From UBA11869 sp964544965 (lineage in GTDB: Bacteria; Pseudomonadota; Gammaproteobacteria; Eutrophobiales; Eutrophobiaceae), in NCBI GenBank assembly GCA_964544965.1, contig CAZJED010000017.1, forward strand, positions 1-27,191: a stretch of DNA of 27,191 bases, given 5' to 3'. The notes below the pieces were generated by a model that made no database searches, had not been told where the DNA came from, and was given only the letters and a program-made list of their open reading frames with translations. The position numbers and the translations under genes are program-made. This document shows, piece by piece, positions 8,755-17,301 of the stretch; within the stretch, counting starts at the first letter, position 1; each line of letters opens with the position of its first letter.

Positions 8755-8925
8755 TAATTTTCCCTTTCTTAGTCATAGGTTATATGGGATATGTATAATA
8801 CTACATAAAGTTATTTTGACTACTATCGCAATATAAACTTTTCCAAAAGAATTGAGAGAGTAAAATCCAATAATCTTCACGTATAATGCTAATAATTAAG
8901 GAAATTTAATACATATAAACACAAT
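8755..8925. promoter_or_regulatory. Divergent pilM/mrcA intergenic control region
   Basis: These 171 bases separate two oppositely oriented operons and must carry promoters for both. On the plus strand TATAAT occurs at 8794-8799 and 8882-8887, and TTGACT at 8816-8821, but none are correctly spaced as a -35/-10 pair. For pilM no -10 with good spacing stands out on the minus strand. No operator-like inverted repeat is obvious. Confidence 0.5.
8882..8887 (+). promoter_or_regulatory. Possible -10 box for mrcA
   Basis: TATAAT lies in the context ACGTATAATGC, 38 bases before the mrcA ATG, which would give a leader of about 30 bases. The hexamer is perfect, but no -35 match sits 16-18 bases upstream; TTGAGA at 8852 is too far away (24-base spacer). 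Confidence 0.4.
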
Positions 8926-11367
8926 ATGCTGCGCTTTATCTTCAATTTTATACAATCTATGGTGTTTTTTGGCCTAGCAGCGCTACTAATTGTTTCGTTA
9001 TATATTTTACCGGGTCTACCGGATATCGAGACACTGAAGGACGTAAAAATGCAAGTCCCTCTGCGTATTTATACTGCAGATATGTCTCTGGTAGCTGAAT
9101 ATGGAGAAAAACGCCGTACCCCTATAAAAATCGAGGAACTTCCCGAAAGACTTATCAAAGCATTTTTAGCTGCTGAAGATGACCGGTTCTACATTCACCC
9201 CGGTGTTGACTGGCAAGGTTTAGCAAGAGCTACCTACTCCCTAATAAAGACCGGAACTAAAAAACAAGGCGGAAGCACAATAACAATGCAAGTCGCTAGA
9301 AATTTTTTTCTTAGTCATGAAAAAACATATCTAAGAAAACTAAATGAAATCTTTCTGGCATTTAAGATTGAACGTGAACTAAGTAAAAAAGAAATTCTTG
9401 AATTATATGTAAATAAAATATATTTAGGTCAAAGAGCCTATGGGGTTGAAGCTGCTGCACAAGTTTATTATGGAACTGGCGTTGATTCATTAAGTCTGTC
9501 ACAAATTGCAACAATAGCGGGCCTTCCCAAAGCCCCCTCTAAATCAAACCCTGTTACCAACCCAAGTCGTTCGCTGATTCGAAGAGATTATGTTCTGCAA
9601 AGAATGCTAGACCTAGCATACATATCAGAAGAAGAATTTGAAGAAGCAAAAAAAACTCCTATTACCGCTACCCTGCATATCCCTTCGCCAGAAATTGAAG
9701 CTCATTATTTAGCTGAAATGGTAAGAAATAATCTAACCCAAAAATATGGAGAAGAGGCATATACCAATGGCTTAATAGTTACAACAACTATAAGAGACCA
9801 CAATCAAAAAGCTGCTAATAAAGCACTTAGAGATGCATTATTAGCATATGACAAAAGACACGGTTATCGTGGTCCCGAACAGTCCATCGATGATATTGAA
9901 TCAAAAAATGAAATAGAAATTGTTAATATTCTAAAAACATTTCCTGTAATTAATAATCTTTACCCTGGACTGGTAAAAAATGTAACTGAAAAATCCATCA
10001 ATGTGTATCTTTTAAATACTGGTGAGATTGAAATTAACTGGGAAGGTTTGAAATGGGCAAGAAAATATATTTCTGAAAATAGAAGAGGGTCGAAACTAGA
10101 AAAGGCCAGCAATTTTTTAAAATCCGGGGATATAATTCGTCTGCTTAAAACAGAAAATGATGAATGGACATTATCACAGATACCTGATGTTGAAGGTGGG
10201 TTAATATCAGTTTCACCTAATGATGGATCTGTGCTTGCCTTAGTTGGTGGCTTTAATTACTTTAAAAATAAGTTTAATCATGTAACCCAAGCAAAAAGAC
10301 AAGCTGGTTCAGGTTTTAAACCATTCATATATTCAGCCGCTTTAGAGGCAGGGAGAACTGCTGCGAGTATAATAAATGATGCGCCGATCGTTTTTGAGGA
10401 TCCTGGTATTGAGGATGAATGGAGACCAGAAAATTATAGTAGAAAAAGTCATGGTCCGACTAGATTACGTGAGGCACTAATCCATTCACGTAATCTAGTA
10501 TCAATAAGATTATTACACTCAATTGGTATTCCATTTGCACTTAGTCATATAGAAAAATTTGGGTTCAATATTGAACAACTCCCAAAAAATCTTTCTCTCG
10601 CACTAGGAAGTGCAGAATTATCATTATGGGAGTTAGTTAGAGGTTATTCAGTCTTTGCAAACGGAGGTTTTCTAATAGAGCCATATTTTATAAATGAAAC
10701 TAAAACTTATGATAATCAAATTATCTTTCGAGCTAACCCGATTGTTGTTTGCAATCAATGCATTGACATTCAAAAAGAAAAAACTTTAAGTGAAGAAAAT
10801 AATTCAGCTAAAGAAATAAATGACACCGAAGCAACTTACGAGAATGATAATCTGAATACAATATACTCCCCTCGTGTTGTTGATGCTAAAAATATTTGGA
10901 TTATGAACACAATAACACGAGACGTGATAAAGTTTGGGACGGGAAGAAAAGCCTTAGAACTGCAAAGGGATGATCTTTCGGGAAAAACAGGTACAACAAA
11001 TGACCAACATGATGCCTGGTTTTCTGGGTTTAATTCAAATATTGCTACAGTCAGTTGGGTTGGCTTTGATAAATTCAGGCCTCTGGGAATGCGAGAAACT
11101 GGAGGACGTGCGGCACTACCAATGTGGATCGATTATATGAGGGAAGCCCTCAAAGGTATGCCGCAATCAATGATGCAAAGACCGAAAGGTTTGGTTACAG
11201 TTCGTATAGACTCCGAGAATGGAGAAGTAACAAATGCTGATAATCCAGACGCAATGTTTGAAGTATTTAGATTAAAAAACGCGCCAAAATCGTTAAACAA
11301 AGAAAAACGGCCTGATCTTTTATTGAAAGATGATGGAGATACATCTACTCCGGAACAATTATTTTAG
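8926..11367 (+). CDS. mrcA: Penicillin-binding protein 1A, bifunctional glycosyltransferase/transpeptidase
   Basis: This class A PBP polymerises and cross-links peptidoglycan at the outer face of the inner membrane. After a membrane anchor (about 8-28) comes the GT51 domain, with catalytic E84 in EDDRFYIHPG, QGGSTITMQVARN (114-126) and ELYVNKIYLGQRAYG. A PBP1A-type insert (about 320-430) precedes the transpeptidase domain, which has S462 in SGFK (SxxK), SRN at 521-523 (SxN) and KTGT at 687-690. The 813-aa length and the gene order divergent from pilM fit PBP1A. The only AGG-like site (AAGGA) is about 26 bases before the ATG, so initiation looks weak. A 14-bp inverted repeat overlaps the SRN codons. 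Confidence 0.97.
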   Translation: MLRFIFNFIQSMVFFGLAALLIVSLYILPGLPDIETLKDVKMQVPLRIYTADMSLVAEYGEKRRTPIKIEELPERLIKAFLAAEDDRFYIHPGVDWQGLARATYSLIKTGTKKQGGSTITMQVARNFFLSHEKTYLRKLNEIFLAFKIERELSKKEILELYVNKIYLGQRAYGVEAAAQVYYGTGVDSLSLSQIATIAGLPKAPSKSNPVTNPSRSLIRRDYVLQRMLDLAYISEEEFEEAKKTPITATLHIPSPEIEAHYLAEMVRNNLTQKYGEEAYTNGLIVTTTIRDHNQKAANKALRDALLAYDKRHGYRGPEQSIDDIESKNEIEIVNILKTFPVINNLYPGLVKNVTEKSINVYLLNTGEIEINWEGLKWARKYISENRRGSKLEKASNFLKSGDIIRLLKTENDEWTLSQIPDVEGGLISVSPNDGSVLALVGGFNYFKNKFNHVTQAKRQAGSGFKPFIYSAALEAGRTAASIINDAPIVFEDPGIEDEWRPENYSRKSHGPTRLREALIHSRNLVSIRLLHSIGIPFALSHIEKFGFNIEQLPKNLSLALGSAELSLWELVRGYSVFANGGFLIEPYFINETKTYDNQIIFRANPIVVCNQCIDIQKEKTLSEENNSAKEINDTEATYENDNLNTIYSPRVVDAKNIWIMNTITRDVIKFGTGRKALELQRDDLSGKTGTTNDQHDAWFSGFNSNIATVSWVGFDKFRPLGMRETGGRAALPMWIDYMREALKGMPQSMMQRPKGLVTVRIDSENGEVTNADNPDAMFEVFRLKNAPKSLNKEKRPDLLLKDDGDTSTPEQLF
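10459..10499. repeat. Perfect 14-bp inverted repeat inside mrcA
   Basis: The arms ACTAGATTACGTGA (10459-10472) and TCACGTAATCTAGT (10486-10499) are exact reverse complements separated by 13 bases. In the mrcA frame the left arm encodes T512-R-L-R and the right arm S521-R-N-L, so the second arm carries the catalytic SxN motif. The mRNA should fold into a strong hairpin. No T-tract follows, so it is not a normal terminator. Confidence 0.9.
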
Positions 11368-11394
11368 TTTGTTCATACAAAAAAATTTCTATTT

Positions 11395-13602
11395 ATGGTA
11401 ACTAAAAAAAAATTTCTAAACATTGCTATACCAACACCACTAAGACGTTTATTCGACTATTTACCTAATGAAAATCTTAACCAAAAGGTTCTTAAACCGG
11501 GCTTAAGGGTTTCAGTATCATTTGGGAAACAAAAGAATGTCACGGGTATTATTGTTTCAATCAGTAATAAAACAAACCATCCTAAACATAAATTAAAAAG
11601 AATTAATAACATTATTGATGACTCTCCTATAATAAATACTGAACATTTAAATTTATTAGTTTGGGCCAGTAACTACTATCATCACCCAATCGGTGAAGTA
11701 ATTTTTAATGCTTTGCCAACCTTGCTTAGGAAAAATAATCTAATAACTAATTACGAGGATAGTTTTTGGTCTTTGTCGGGAGATAGTTTCCTATTAAATT
11801 CACATAATAAAAAAATTTCACCGACTCAAACTAAAATAATTAGCTACTTAAAAAAAAGTAACACATCAATTAGTCAATTTGAGCTTAACAAAATTTTTCC
11901 TGGGGTGAAGCGTTCGCTTTATGCCCTTGAGAAAATTGGCCTGATACAAAAAGAAACAAAAGAAAATTTGGAAAAATCAATAATAAATAAAAGAACTGTC
12001 AAACTAAACGAAGACCAAGAAAAAGCTGTAAATGTAATTTCAAATTCGATAAATAACCACGCTGTCTTTCTGCTTGATGGTTTAACTGGTAGCGGTAAAA
12101 CAGAAGTTTATATGTCTGCAATGGATATTGTTATTAAGTCCGGAAAACAATGTTTAATTTTGCTGCCAGAAATTGGTTTAACGCCCCAACTAATACAACG
12201 ATTTAAAAACCGCTTCAAAGTTGATATAGCAATACAACATTCTAATCTTTCCGTTACTGAAAGACTCAAATACTGGCAAGACGCAAGAACAGGTAAAGCA
12301 AAGATTATATTGGGAACACGTTCTGCAATTTGGACGCAACTTTTGAATCCTGGAATCTATATTGCTGATGAAGAGCATGATCTATCTTATAAACAACATA
12401 GCGGTTTTCAATACTCTGCAAGAGATTTAATGATTGTTCGTGCTAAACGAGATGGTGTCCCTGCTATATTAGGTTCTGCTACTCCCTCACTTGAAACTAT
12501 TAATAATGCTGAAAAAAGTCGATATGTACATTTAGTTTTGCCTACCAGAGCCGGAACTGCCAAGCAACCTAAGTACCAATTACTCGATATACAAAATAAA
12601 AAAATGTACGGTCCATTATCGAAAATGCTTATTGATGAAATAGATAAAAATTTAAAGCTCAACAACCAAATTTTATTGTTCTTAAACAGAAGAGGCTACG
12701 CAACGCACCTATACTGCCACTGCTGTGGATGGAAAGCGCATTGTGACAGATGTGAAATACCACTTACATATCATAAATCGAATAACCGTCTTAATTGTCA
12801 TCATTGTGGTTCATCGAAAAAAAATATAAACAATTGTCCTTCGTGTGAATCAAAATTACTCAGACTTGGCCATGGTACTGAACGAATTGAAGAGGTTCTT
12901 TCAAAAAAATTTCCTAAATCAAAAATCGCCAGAATAGATCGGGACACAACACAAAAAAAAGACTCAATAGATAATTTTCTAACCAAGATGCACTCAGGTG
13001 ATATTGATATTTTAGTAGGCACTCAGATGATTGCAAAAGGGCATCATTTCCCAAATGTTACTTTAGCAGCTATCGTTGATGCAGACAGTGGACTATTTTC
13101 AACTGATTTTCGTGCTACAGAAAGACTAGCTCAACTCTTTATGCAAGTAAGCGGTCGAGCAGGAAGAGGAAAGAAAAAGGGTGTTGTTATTGTTCAAACA
13201 TATAGTCCTGATCACCCGCTATTTCATACTCTAATTAAGCATGGGTATAATCATCTTGCAAAATCTCTATTAAAAGAAAGAAAACTCTCATCATTACCGC
13301 CGCACTCGCACATGGCATTATTAAGGGCAGAAGCGCATAATATTGAACAGGTTAAATACTTTATTAAAAATGCCAGTATACAATTAAAAAAATTATCGGG
13401 AGATGTACTTTTACTGTTTGGCCCGATTCCAGCTTTAATAGAAAAACATGCTGGTCGTTTTCGTTATCAATTAATTATACAAGCAGCAAATAGAAAATTA
13501 TTACATACACATTTAGATGAATGGCTGGAAAAAGTTGAAAAAATAAAGAACTCTAAAAAAGTTAGGTGGTCTTTAGATATAGATCCGCAAGATATGAATT
13601 AG
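11395..13602 (+). CDS. priA: Primosomal protein N' (replication restart helicase PriA)
   Basis: PriA recognises stalled forks, unwinds the lagging arm 3' to 5', and starts primosome assembly. It has a 3'-DNA-binding domain at the N-terminus (IAIPTPLRRLFDYLP), Walker A GLTGSGKTEVY at about 229-239, DEEH at 325-328, GSATPS (motif III) and QVSGRAGRG (motif VI). A zinc-binding insert at about 441-480 has eight cysteines in CHCCGW...CDRC and CHHCG...CPSC. The 735-aa length is typical. It starts 27 bp after mrcA with no visible SD and is followed after 9 bp by the rhodanese gene. Confidence 0.97.
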   Translation: MVTKKKFLNIAIPTPLRRLFDYLPNENLNQKVLKPGLRVSVSFGKQKNVTGIIVSISNKTNHPKHKLKRINNIIDDSPIINTEHLNLLVWASNYYHHPIGEVIFNALPTLLRKNNLITNYEDSFWSLSGDSFLLNSHNKKISPTQTKIISYLKKSNTSISQFELNKIFPGVKRSLYALEKIGLIQKETKENLEKSIINKRTVKLNEDQEKAVNVISNSINNHAVFLLDGLTGSGKTEVYMSAMDIVIKSGKQCLILLPEIGLTPQLIQRFKNRFKVDIAIQHSNLSVTERLKYWQDARTGKAKIILGTRSAIWTQLLNPGIYIADEEHDLSYKQHSGFQYSARDLMIVRAKRDGVPAILGSATPSLETINNAEKSRYVHLVLPTRAGTAKQPKYQLLDIQNKKMYGPLSKMLIDEIDKNLKLNNQILLFLNRRGYATHLYCHCCGWKAHCDRCEIPLTYHKSNNRLNCHHCGSSKKNINNCPSCESKLLRLGHGTERIEEVLSKKFPKSKIARIDRDTTQKKDSIDNFLTKMHSGDIDILVGTQMIAKGHHFPNVTLAAIVDADSGLFSTDFRATERLAQLFMQVSGRAGRGKKKGVVIVQTYSPDHPLFHTLIKHGYNHLAKSLLKERKLSSLPPHSHMALLRAEAHNIEQVKYFIKNASIQLKKLSGDVLLLFGPIPALIEKHAGRFRYQLIIQAANRKLLHTHLDEWLEKVEKIKNSKKVRWSLDIDPQDMN

Positions 13603-13611
13603 GTAATAATA

Positions 13612-14271
13612 ATGAATCAAAAAATAGGAAATTACTTTGTAATACTTACTACCTTCTTATTAACAATAAGTGCGCCAGCAGCATCAGACAATGATCTTGA
13701 TGTGAATATAAACAATGAAATTAGTTTCGTAGATGTAAAACATAATGGCAAAGAAATAAGAGTTCAGAGAAACCAATCGCTAAATAATCTAGTTAATCCT
13801 GAATACGCAAAAACTTCAAGAAAATGCCCGCCATTCTGTATACAGCCATATAGCTTAGGAAACGGAGTCGAAACAATAGGTGAACTTGAGTTACTAGACT
13901 ACTTAAAAAAAAGCTCGGCTGGCGATAATTCAATTCTTATTATTGATTCGCGTACTGAAGATTGGGTTAAAAAAGGCACAATTCCTGGTTCAGTTAATAT
14001 CCCTTGGACTTTATTAAAACCAGAAGCTGGTGCTGATCCTTTCGGAATAGCAGAAATTCTAGAAAAAAAGTTTGGGGCATTAAATATTGAAGGCTTATGG
14101 AATTTTTCAAATGCAAAAACACTCATATTATTCTGTAACGGTATGTGGTGCGGCCAATCTCCTTCTAGCATTAAAACCCTATTAAGATTTGGTTACCCAG
14201 CTGAAAAACTTAAATGGTATCGTGGCGGTATGCAAGATTGGGAAATTCTTGGATTAACGGTGGTTAAATAG
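13612..14271 (+). CDS. Exported rhodanese-like protein with an extra CxxxC motif
   Basis: The 219-aa protein begins with a signal peptide (about 1-24, cleavage near APAAS). After an N-terminal beta-rich stretch comes a conserved-looking KCPPFCIQP motif (C72, C76), then a rhodanese domain (about 85-217) with IDSRTEDWVKKGTIPGSVNIP and the active-site loop CNGMWCGQS (C175, C180). C175 is in the place of the persulfide-forming cysteine. It probably moves or holds sulfane sulfur in the periplasm, but the substrate is unknown. The gene lies 9 bp after priA. Combining CxxxC with a loop holding a second cysteine suggests redox or persulfide exchange; this is inference. Confidence 0.85.
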   Translation: MNQKIGNYFVILTTFLLTISAPAASDNDLDVNINNEISFVDVKHNGKEIRVQRNQSLNNLVNPEYAKTSRKCPPFCIQPYSLGNGVETIGELELLDYLKKSSAGDNSILIIDSRTEDWVKKGTIPGSVNIPWTLLKPEAGADPFGIAEILEKKFGALNIEGLWNFSNAKTLILFCNGMWCGQSPSSIKTLLRFGYPAEKLKWYRGGMQDWEILGLTVVK

Positions 14272-14343
14272 ATCTGTCTAATCAACTTCTCTTGCTTTGT
14301 TAAAACTAATACAATAATGCCACCTTTTTTTGAGATGGCTTAA

Positions 14344-16092
14344 TTGAAAAAACAACTTCAAGAATTAATTAATCAATCCCTGCAAATACTCAAATCCGAG
14401 GGGATTGAAATCACAATTGATAAAAACAACATTAAAGTTGAATACAGTCGCGACCCTGCGCACGGTGATTTTGCATCCAATATAGCTATGGCATTGGCAA
14501 AAAGCTGTAGATGTGCCCCACGTGAATTAGCAAATAAAATCTCTAAAAATCTTCCAAAATCCCATTTAATAAACCACATAGAGATTGCAGACCCAGGATT
14601 TATTAATTTCTTTTTAAATCAAGACTCATATCAATCAGTCGTATTAGATATTTTAAATAATGGTGATTTATACGGGAATTCTGAAATTGGGGAAAATAAA
14701 CCCACGTTGGTCGAATTTGTTTCTGCAAATCCTACAGGTCCTTTGCACATCGGTCATGGCAGAGGAGCAGCTTACGGCGCGGTTATCTGTAACTTATTAA
14801 AAAAAACCGGATTCGATGTTTACTGTGAGTACTATGTAAATGATTCAGGAAGACAAATAGATATTCTAACAGTTAGCGTTTGGTTGCGTTACTTACAACA
14901 ATTAAAAGAAAAAGTCTCATTCCCTGAAAATGCTTATAAAGGTAAATATATAGTTAATATTGCCGTTGATTTAAAAAATAAATTTGAAAAAGAATTCGTA
15001 ACACTATCTGAAGATATTCAAAATATTCTAAATAAAAAAGATGATGATGATGAAAAGATCGATAAATTAATAAAGCACTGCAAAAATGTACTTGGAGATG
15101 AAAAATATCGTCAAATTCTTGCAATATCTTTAGAAACAATTTTATCATCAATTAAAAATGATCTGGGTGATTTTGGTATTAAATTTGATAATTGGTATTC
15201 AGAGTATTCCTTGGAAAAAAATAATGCAGTTAGCAAATGCATTTCAAAACTTAACGATGGTTCGTGGGTTTATGAAAAAGATAATGCTAAATGGTTCTGC
15301 TCTAGCAAGCTTGGAGATGAAAAAGACCGTGTATTGATAAGAGAGAACGGTCAAACTACTTATTTTGCTTCTGATATTGCGTATCATGTAACAAAATTTG
15401 AACGTGGTTATAAAAAAATAATTAATGTATGGGGGGCTGATCATCATGGATATGTTGAAAGAATTAAGGCCTCAATGAAAGCGCTTGATTATTCTTCTGA
15501 TGAGATAAAAATATTGCTTGTACAGTTTGCAACCCTATTTAGAGGAAAAGAAAAATTGTCAATGTCAACAAGATCAGGAGAGTTTATCACTCTTAAGGAA
15601 TTAGTGGAGGAAGTGGGTAAAGATGCCGCACGATTCTTCTACATTATAAGAAAGAGCGAACAACATTTGGAGTTTGACCTAGAACTTGCAAAATCGGAAT
15701 CAAATGATAATCCGGTATATTACATACAGTACGCACATGCAAGAATTTGTAGTGTCTTTAGGCAAATGAAGGAAAAGAAATATTCTTTTATAAAGTCAGA
15801 AAAACTTTCAGATTTATCTGTATTGTCGGAACCACATGAAATAAAATTACTAACTTCTCTTGCTAAGTATCCTGATGTAATTGAAAATTCAGCAATTACA
15901 TTTGAACCGCATCAACTAGCATATTATTTAAAAGAAGTCGCAAATGACTTTCATACATACTACAACGTAAACAAATTTCTAGTTGATGATGAAGAAATTA
16001 GAAATGCGCGTCTTTCACTAATAGAAGCAACAAAACAAGTAATAAAAGATGGATTATTTCAATTAGGTGTGAGCGCACCTGAGGAAATGTAA
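14344..16092 (+). CDS. argS: Arginyl-tRNA synthetase
   Basis: This class I synthetase charges tRNA-Arg. The N-terminal ArgS additional domain (about 1-95) contains VEYSRDPAHGDFASNIAMALAK. The HIGH motif is at 135-138 in GPLHIGHGRG, the KMSK-equivalent is KLSMSTR at 404-410, and a DALR anticodon-binding domain ends the protein (FHTYYNVNKFLVDD). The 582 aa match the family. The start is TTG at 14344: an ATG nine bases upstream is in frame but followed by GCT TAA. The gene overlaps the next by one base (TAATG). It is separated by 72 bp from the rhodanese gene. Confidence 0.96.
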   Translation: MKKQLQELINQSLQILKSEGIEITIDKNNIKVEYSRDPAHGDFASNIAMALAKSCRCAPRELANKISKNLPKSHLINHIEIADPGFINFFLNQDSYQSVVLDILNNGDLYGNSEIGENKPTLVEFVSANPTGPLHIGHGRGAAYGAVICNLLKKTGFDVYCEYYVNDSGRQIDILTVSVWLRYLQQLKEKVSFPENAYKGKYIVNIAVDLKNKFEKEFVTLSEDIQNILNKKDDDDEKIDKLIKHCKNVLGDEKYRQILAISLETILSSIKNDLGDFGIKFDNWYSEYSLEKNNAVSKCISKLNDGSWVYEKDNAKWFCSSKLGDEKDRVLIRENGQTTYFASDIAYHVTKFERGYKKIINVWGADHHGYVERIKASMKALDYSSDEIKILLVQFATLFRGKEKLSMSTRSGEFITLKELVEEVGKDAARFFYIIRKSEQHLEFDLELAKSESNDNPVYYIQYAHARICSVFRQMKEKKYSFIKSEKLSDLSVLSEPHEIKLLTSLAKYPDVIENSAITFEPHQLAYYLKEVANDFHTYYNVNKFLVDDEEIRNARLSLIEATKQVIKDGLFQLGVSAPEEM

Positions 16093-16682
16093 TGTCAAGA
16101 GATTATAAAAATTTAAGAAATAATAAAAATTCTAACCCGGAAATAAAAAATAAGGACGGATTATTATCGTTCTTAATAGGATTAATATTAGGTATATTTT
16201 TTACAAGCATTATTTTTTTTAACCAATATAAAAAATTATACGATAGAGAAACTACGCTAACTACAAATGATAAAAGTGAAATAAAAACGAAAAATAATGA
16301 TAATAAGGAAATTGAAACAAACATAAAATTTGATTTCCCAACCATACTAGAAGAAAGACAAGTAACAAAGATTCCTAAAAAAGAATATGCAGAAACAGCC
16401 ACAAACAATAATGAAAATAGGTCTCACACCATATATATTCTCCAAGTTGGATCTTTTAAGAATTTTAAATCAGCAGATGCATTAGAAGCAAAACTTGCCT
16501 TCTTAGGTCTATCTGCATATATAGAAAAGAAAGATATCATTGGCAAGGGTATAAGTTATCGTGTTTTTGTTGGTCCATTTGAAAATAAAGAAGAACTGGA
16601 GAAGATAAAAGTAATACTGTCTGCGAATAACGTAAATTCTGTGGTTAGCATACAGCAAAAAATCGAAAATAAACCAATGTAA
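16092..16682 (+). CDS. FtsN-like SPOR-domain division protein
   Basis: The 196-aa protein has a basic cytoplasmic N-terminus, one membrane helix (about 24-43), a charged periplasmic linker containing KFDFPTILEERQV (79-91), and a C-terminal SPOR domain (about 112-190, opening TIYILQVGSFKNFKSADALE and including YRVFVGPFENKEE). FtsN-type proteins use SPOR to bind septal peptidoglycan and activate constriction. The position, overlapping the argS stop, is the same as the FtsN-like gene of Pseudomonas, where hslVU follow. Here hslVU are absent. The linker is shorter than in E. coli FtsN. Confidence 0.88.
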   Translation: MSRDYKNLRNNKNSNPEIKNKDGLLSFLIGLILGIFFTSIIFFNQYKKLYDRETTLTTNDKSEIKTKNNDNKEIETNIKFDFPTILEERQVTKIPKKEYAETATNNNENRSHTIYILQVGSFKNFKSADALEAKLAFLGLSAYIEKKDIIGKGISYRVFVGPFENKEELEKIKVILSANNVNSVVSIQQKIENKPM

Positions 16683-16884
16683 TATCGAATAGAAATTAAA
16701 CTAAAAATGTTTAATTGCGCTGCTAAATCCTGATCTTGATTATAAAAAAGTTGAACTGCGTCACTAAATCACACCTCTACCAGCAATAAGACATTAAATT
16801 CTGATATTTTAGCCTTATAATAGATACAACTAAATTAGGACTCGTATTAATTTAGTATTCAAATTTTATGGATAAAGTTTAATA
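16683..16884 (+). promoter_or_regulatory. Leader region of the receiver gene with imperfect direct repeats
   Basis: This is the largest clearly non-coding gap in the window. It holds two related sequences about 40 bases apart, one ending TGCTAAATC (16711-16729) and one ending TCACTAAATC (16751-16770), both preceded by TGCG. A TATAAT box lies further down at 16816. No terminator hairpin for the argS operon was found and no RNA gene could be recognised. Confidence 0.4.
16816..16821 (+). promoter_or_regulatory. Possible -10 box for the receiver/hydrolase genes
   Basis: TATAAT occurs in CCTTATAATAG, about 64 bases before the ATG at 16885. The best -35, TTAAAT at 16794-16799, has a 16-base spacer and is weak. 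A promoter is expected here because the gene starts a new group after a 202-bp gap. Confidence 0.4.
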
Positions 16885-17259
16885 ATGGGCGAATATAAAC
16901 GAACTGTAGTTCTTATCGATGATAATCAAACTTCTCGTAAATTTTTTTTACGTAGTATAGAAAACTTATCAATTGAGCTAAAAGCTTATGGAAATACAGA
17001 TGATGCAATGGAATATCTCGAGAATAATAAACCTAGTTTACTTTTCTTAAATATTAGAATGCCAGATAAGAATGGGTTAACTTTTCTCGAAGAATTAAGA
17101 AAATTGCCCCTCCATAAGGATACACGTGTAATTATGATTACATCAAAAGACTATTCGCAAGATCGAACGATTGCTACTGCACTAGGAGCACTTGATTTTA
17201 TTGTTAAACCAATGTCAATGCGATCTATTACTAGTATAATGCTCGACTATATAAAATAA
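16885..17259 (+). CDS. Atypical stand-alone receiver protein, phosphoacceptor Asp replaced by Asn
   Basis: The 124-aa protein is a single CheY-like receiver domain with no output domain. The acidic pair D12-D13 (LIDDN), T86 (VIMITSKD) and K108-P109 (FIVKPM) are present. The residue that is normally the phosphorylated Asp is N56 in LLFLNIRMPDKNG, encoded by AAT at 17050-17052. It therefore cannot accept phosphate in the usual way and may act as a fixed-state or protein-interaction module. It sits 42 bp upstream of a metallo-beta-lactamase-fold hydrolase in the same orientation, the likely functional partner. The fold is certain; the function is unknown. Confidence 0.9.
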   Translation: MGEYKRTVVLIDDNQTSRKFFLRSIENLSIELKAYGNTDDAMEYLENNKPSLLFLNIRMPDKNGLTFLEELRKLPLHKDTRVIMITSKDYSQDRTIATALGALDFIVKPMSMRSITSIMLDYIK

Positions 17260-17301
17260 TAATAACTAGCTTTTCATCTAATACACGGTAGATATTAGCG
17301 T

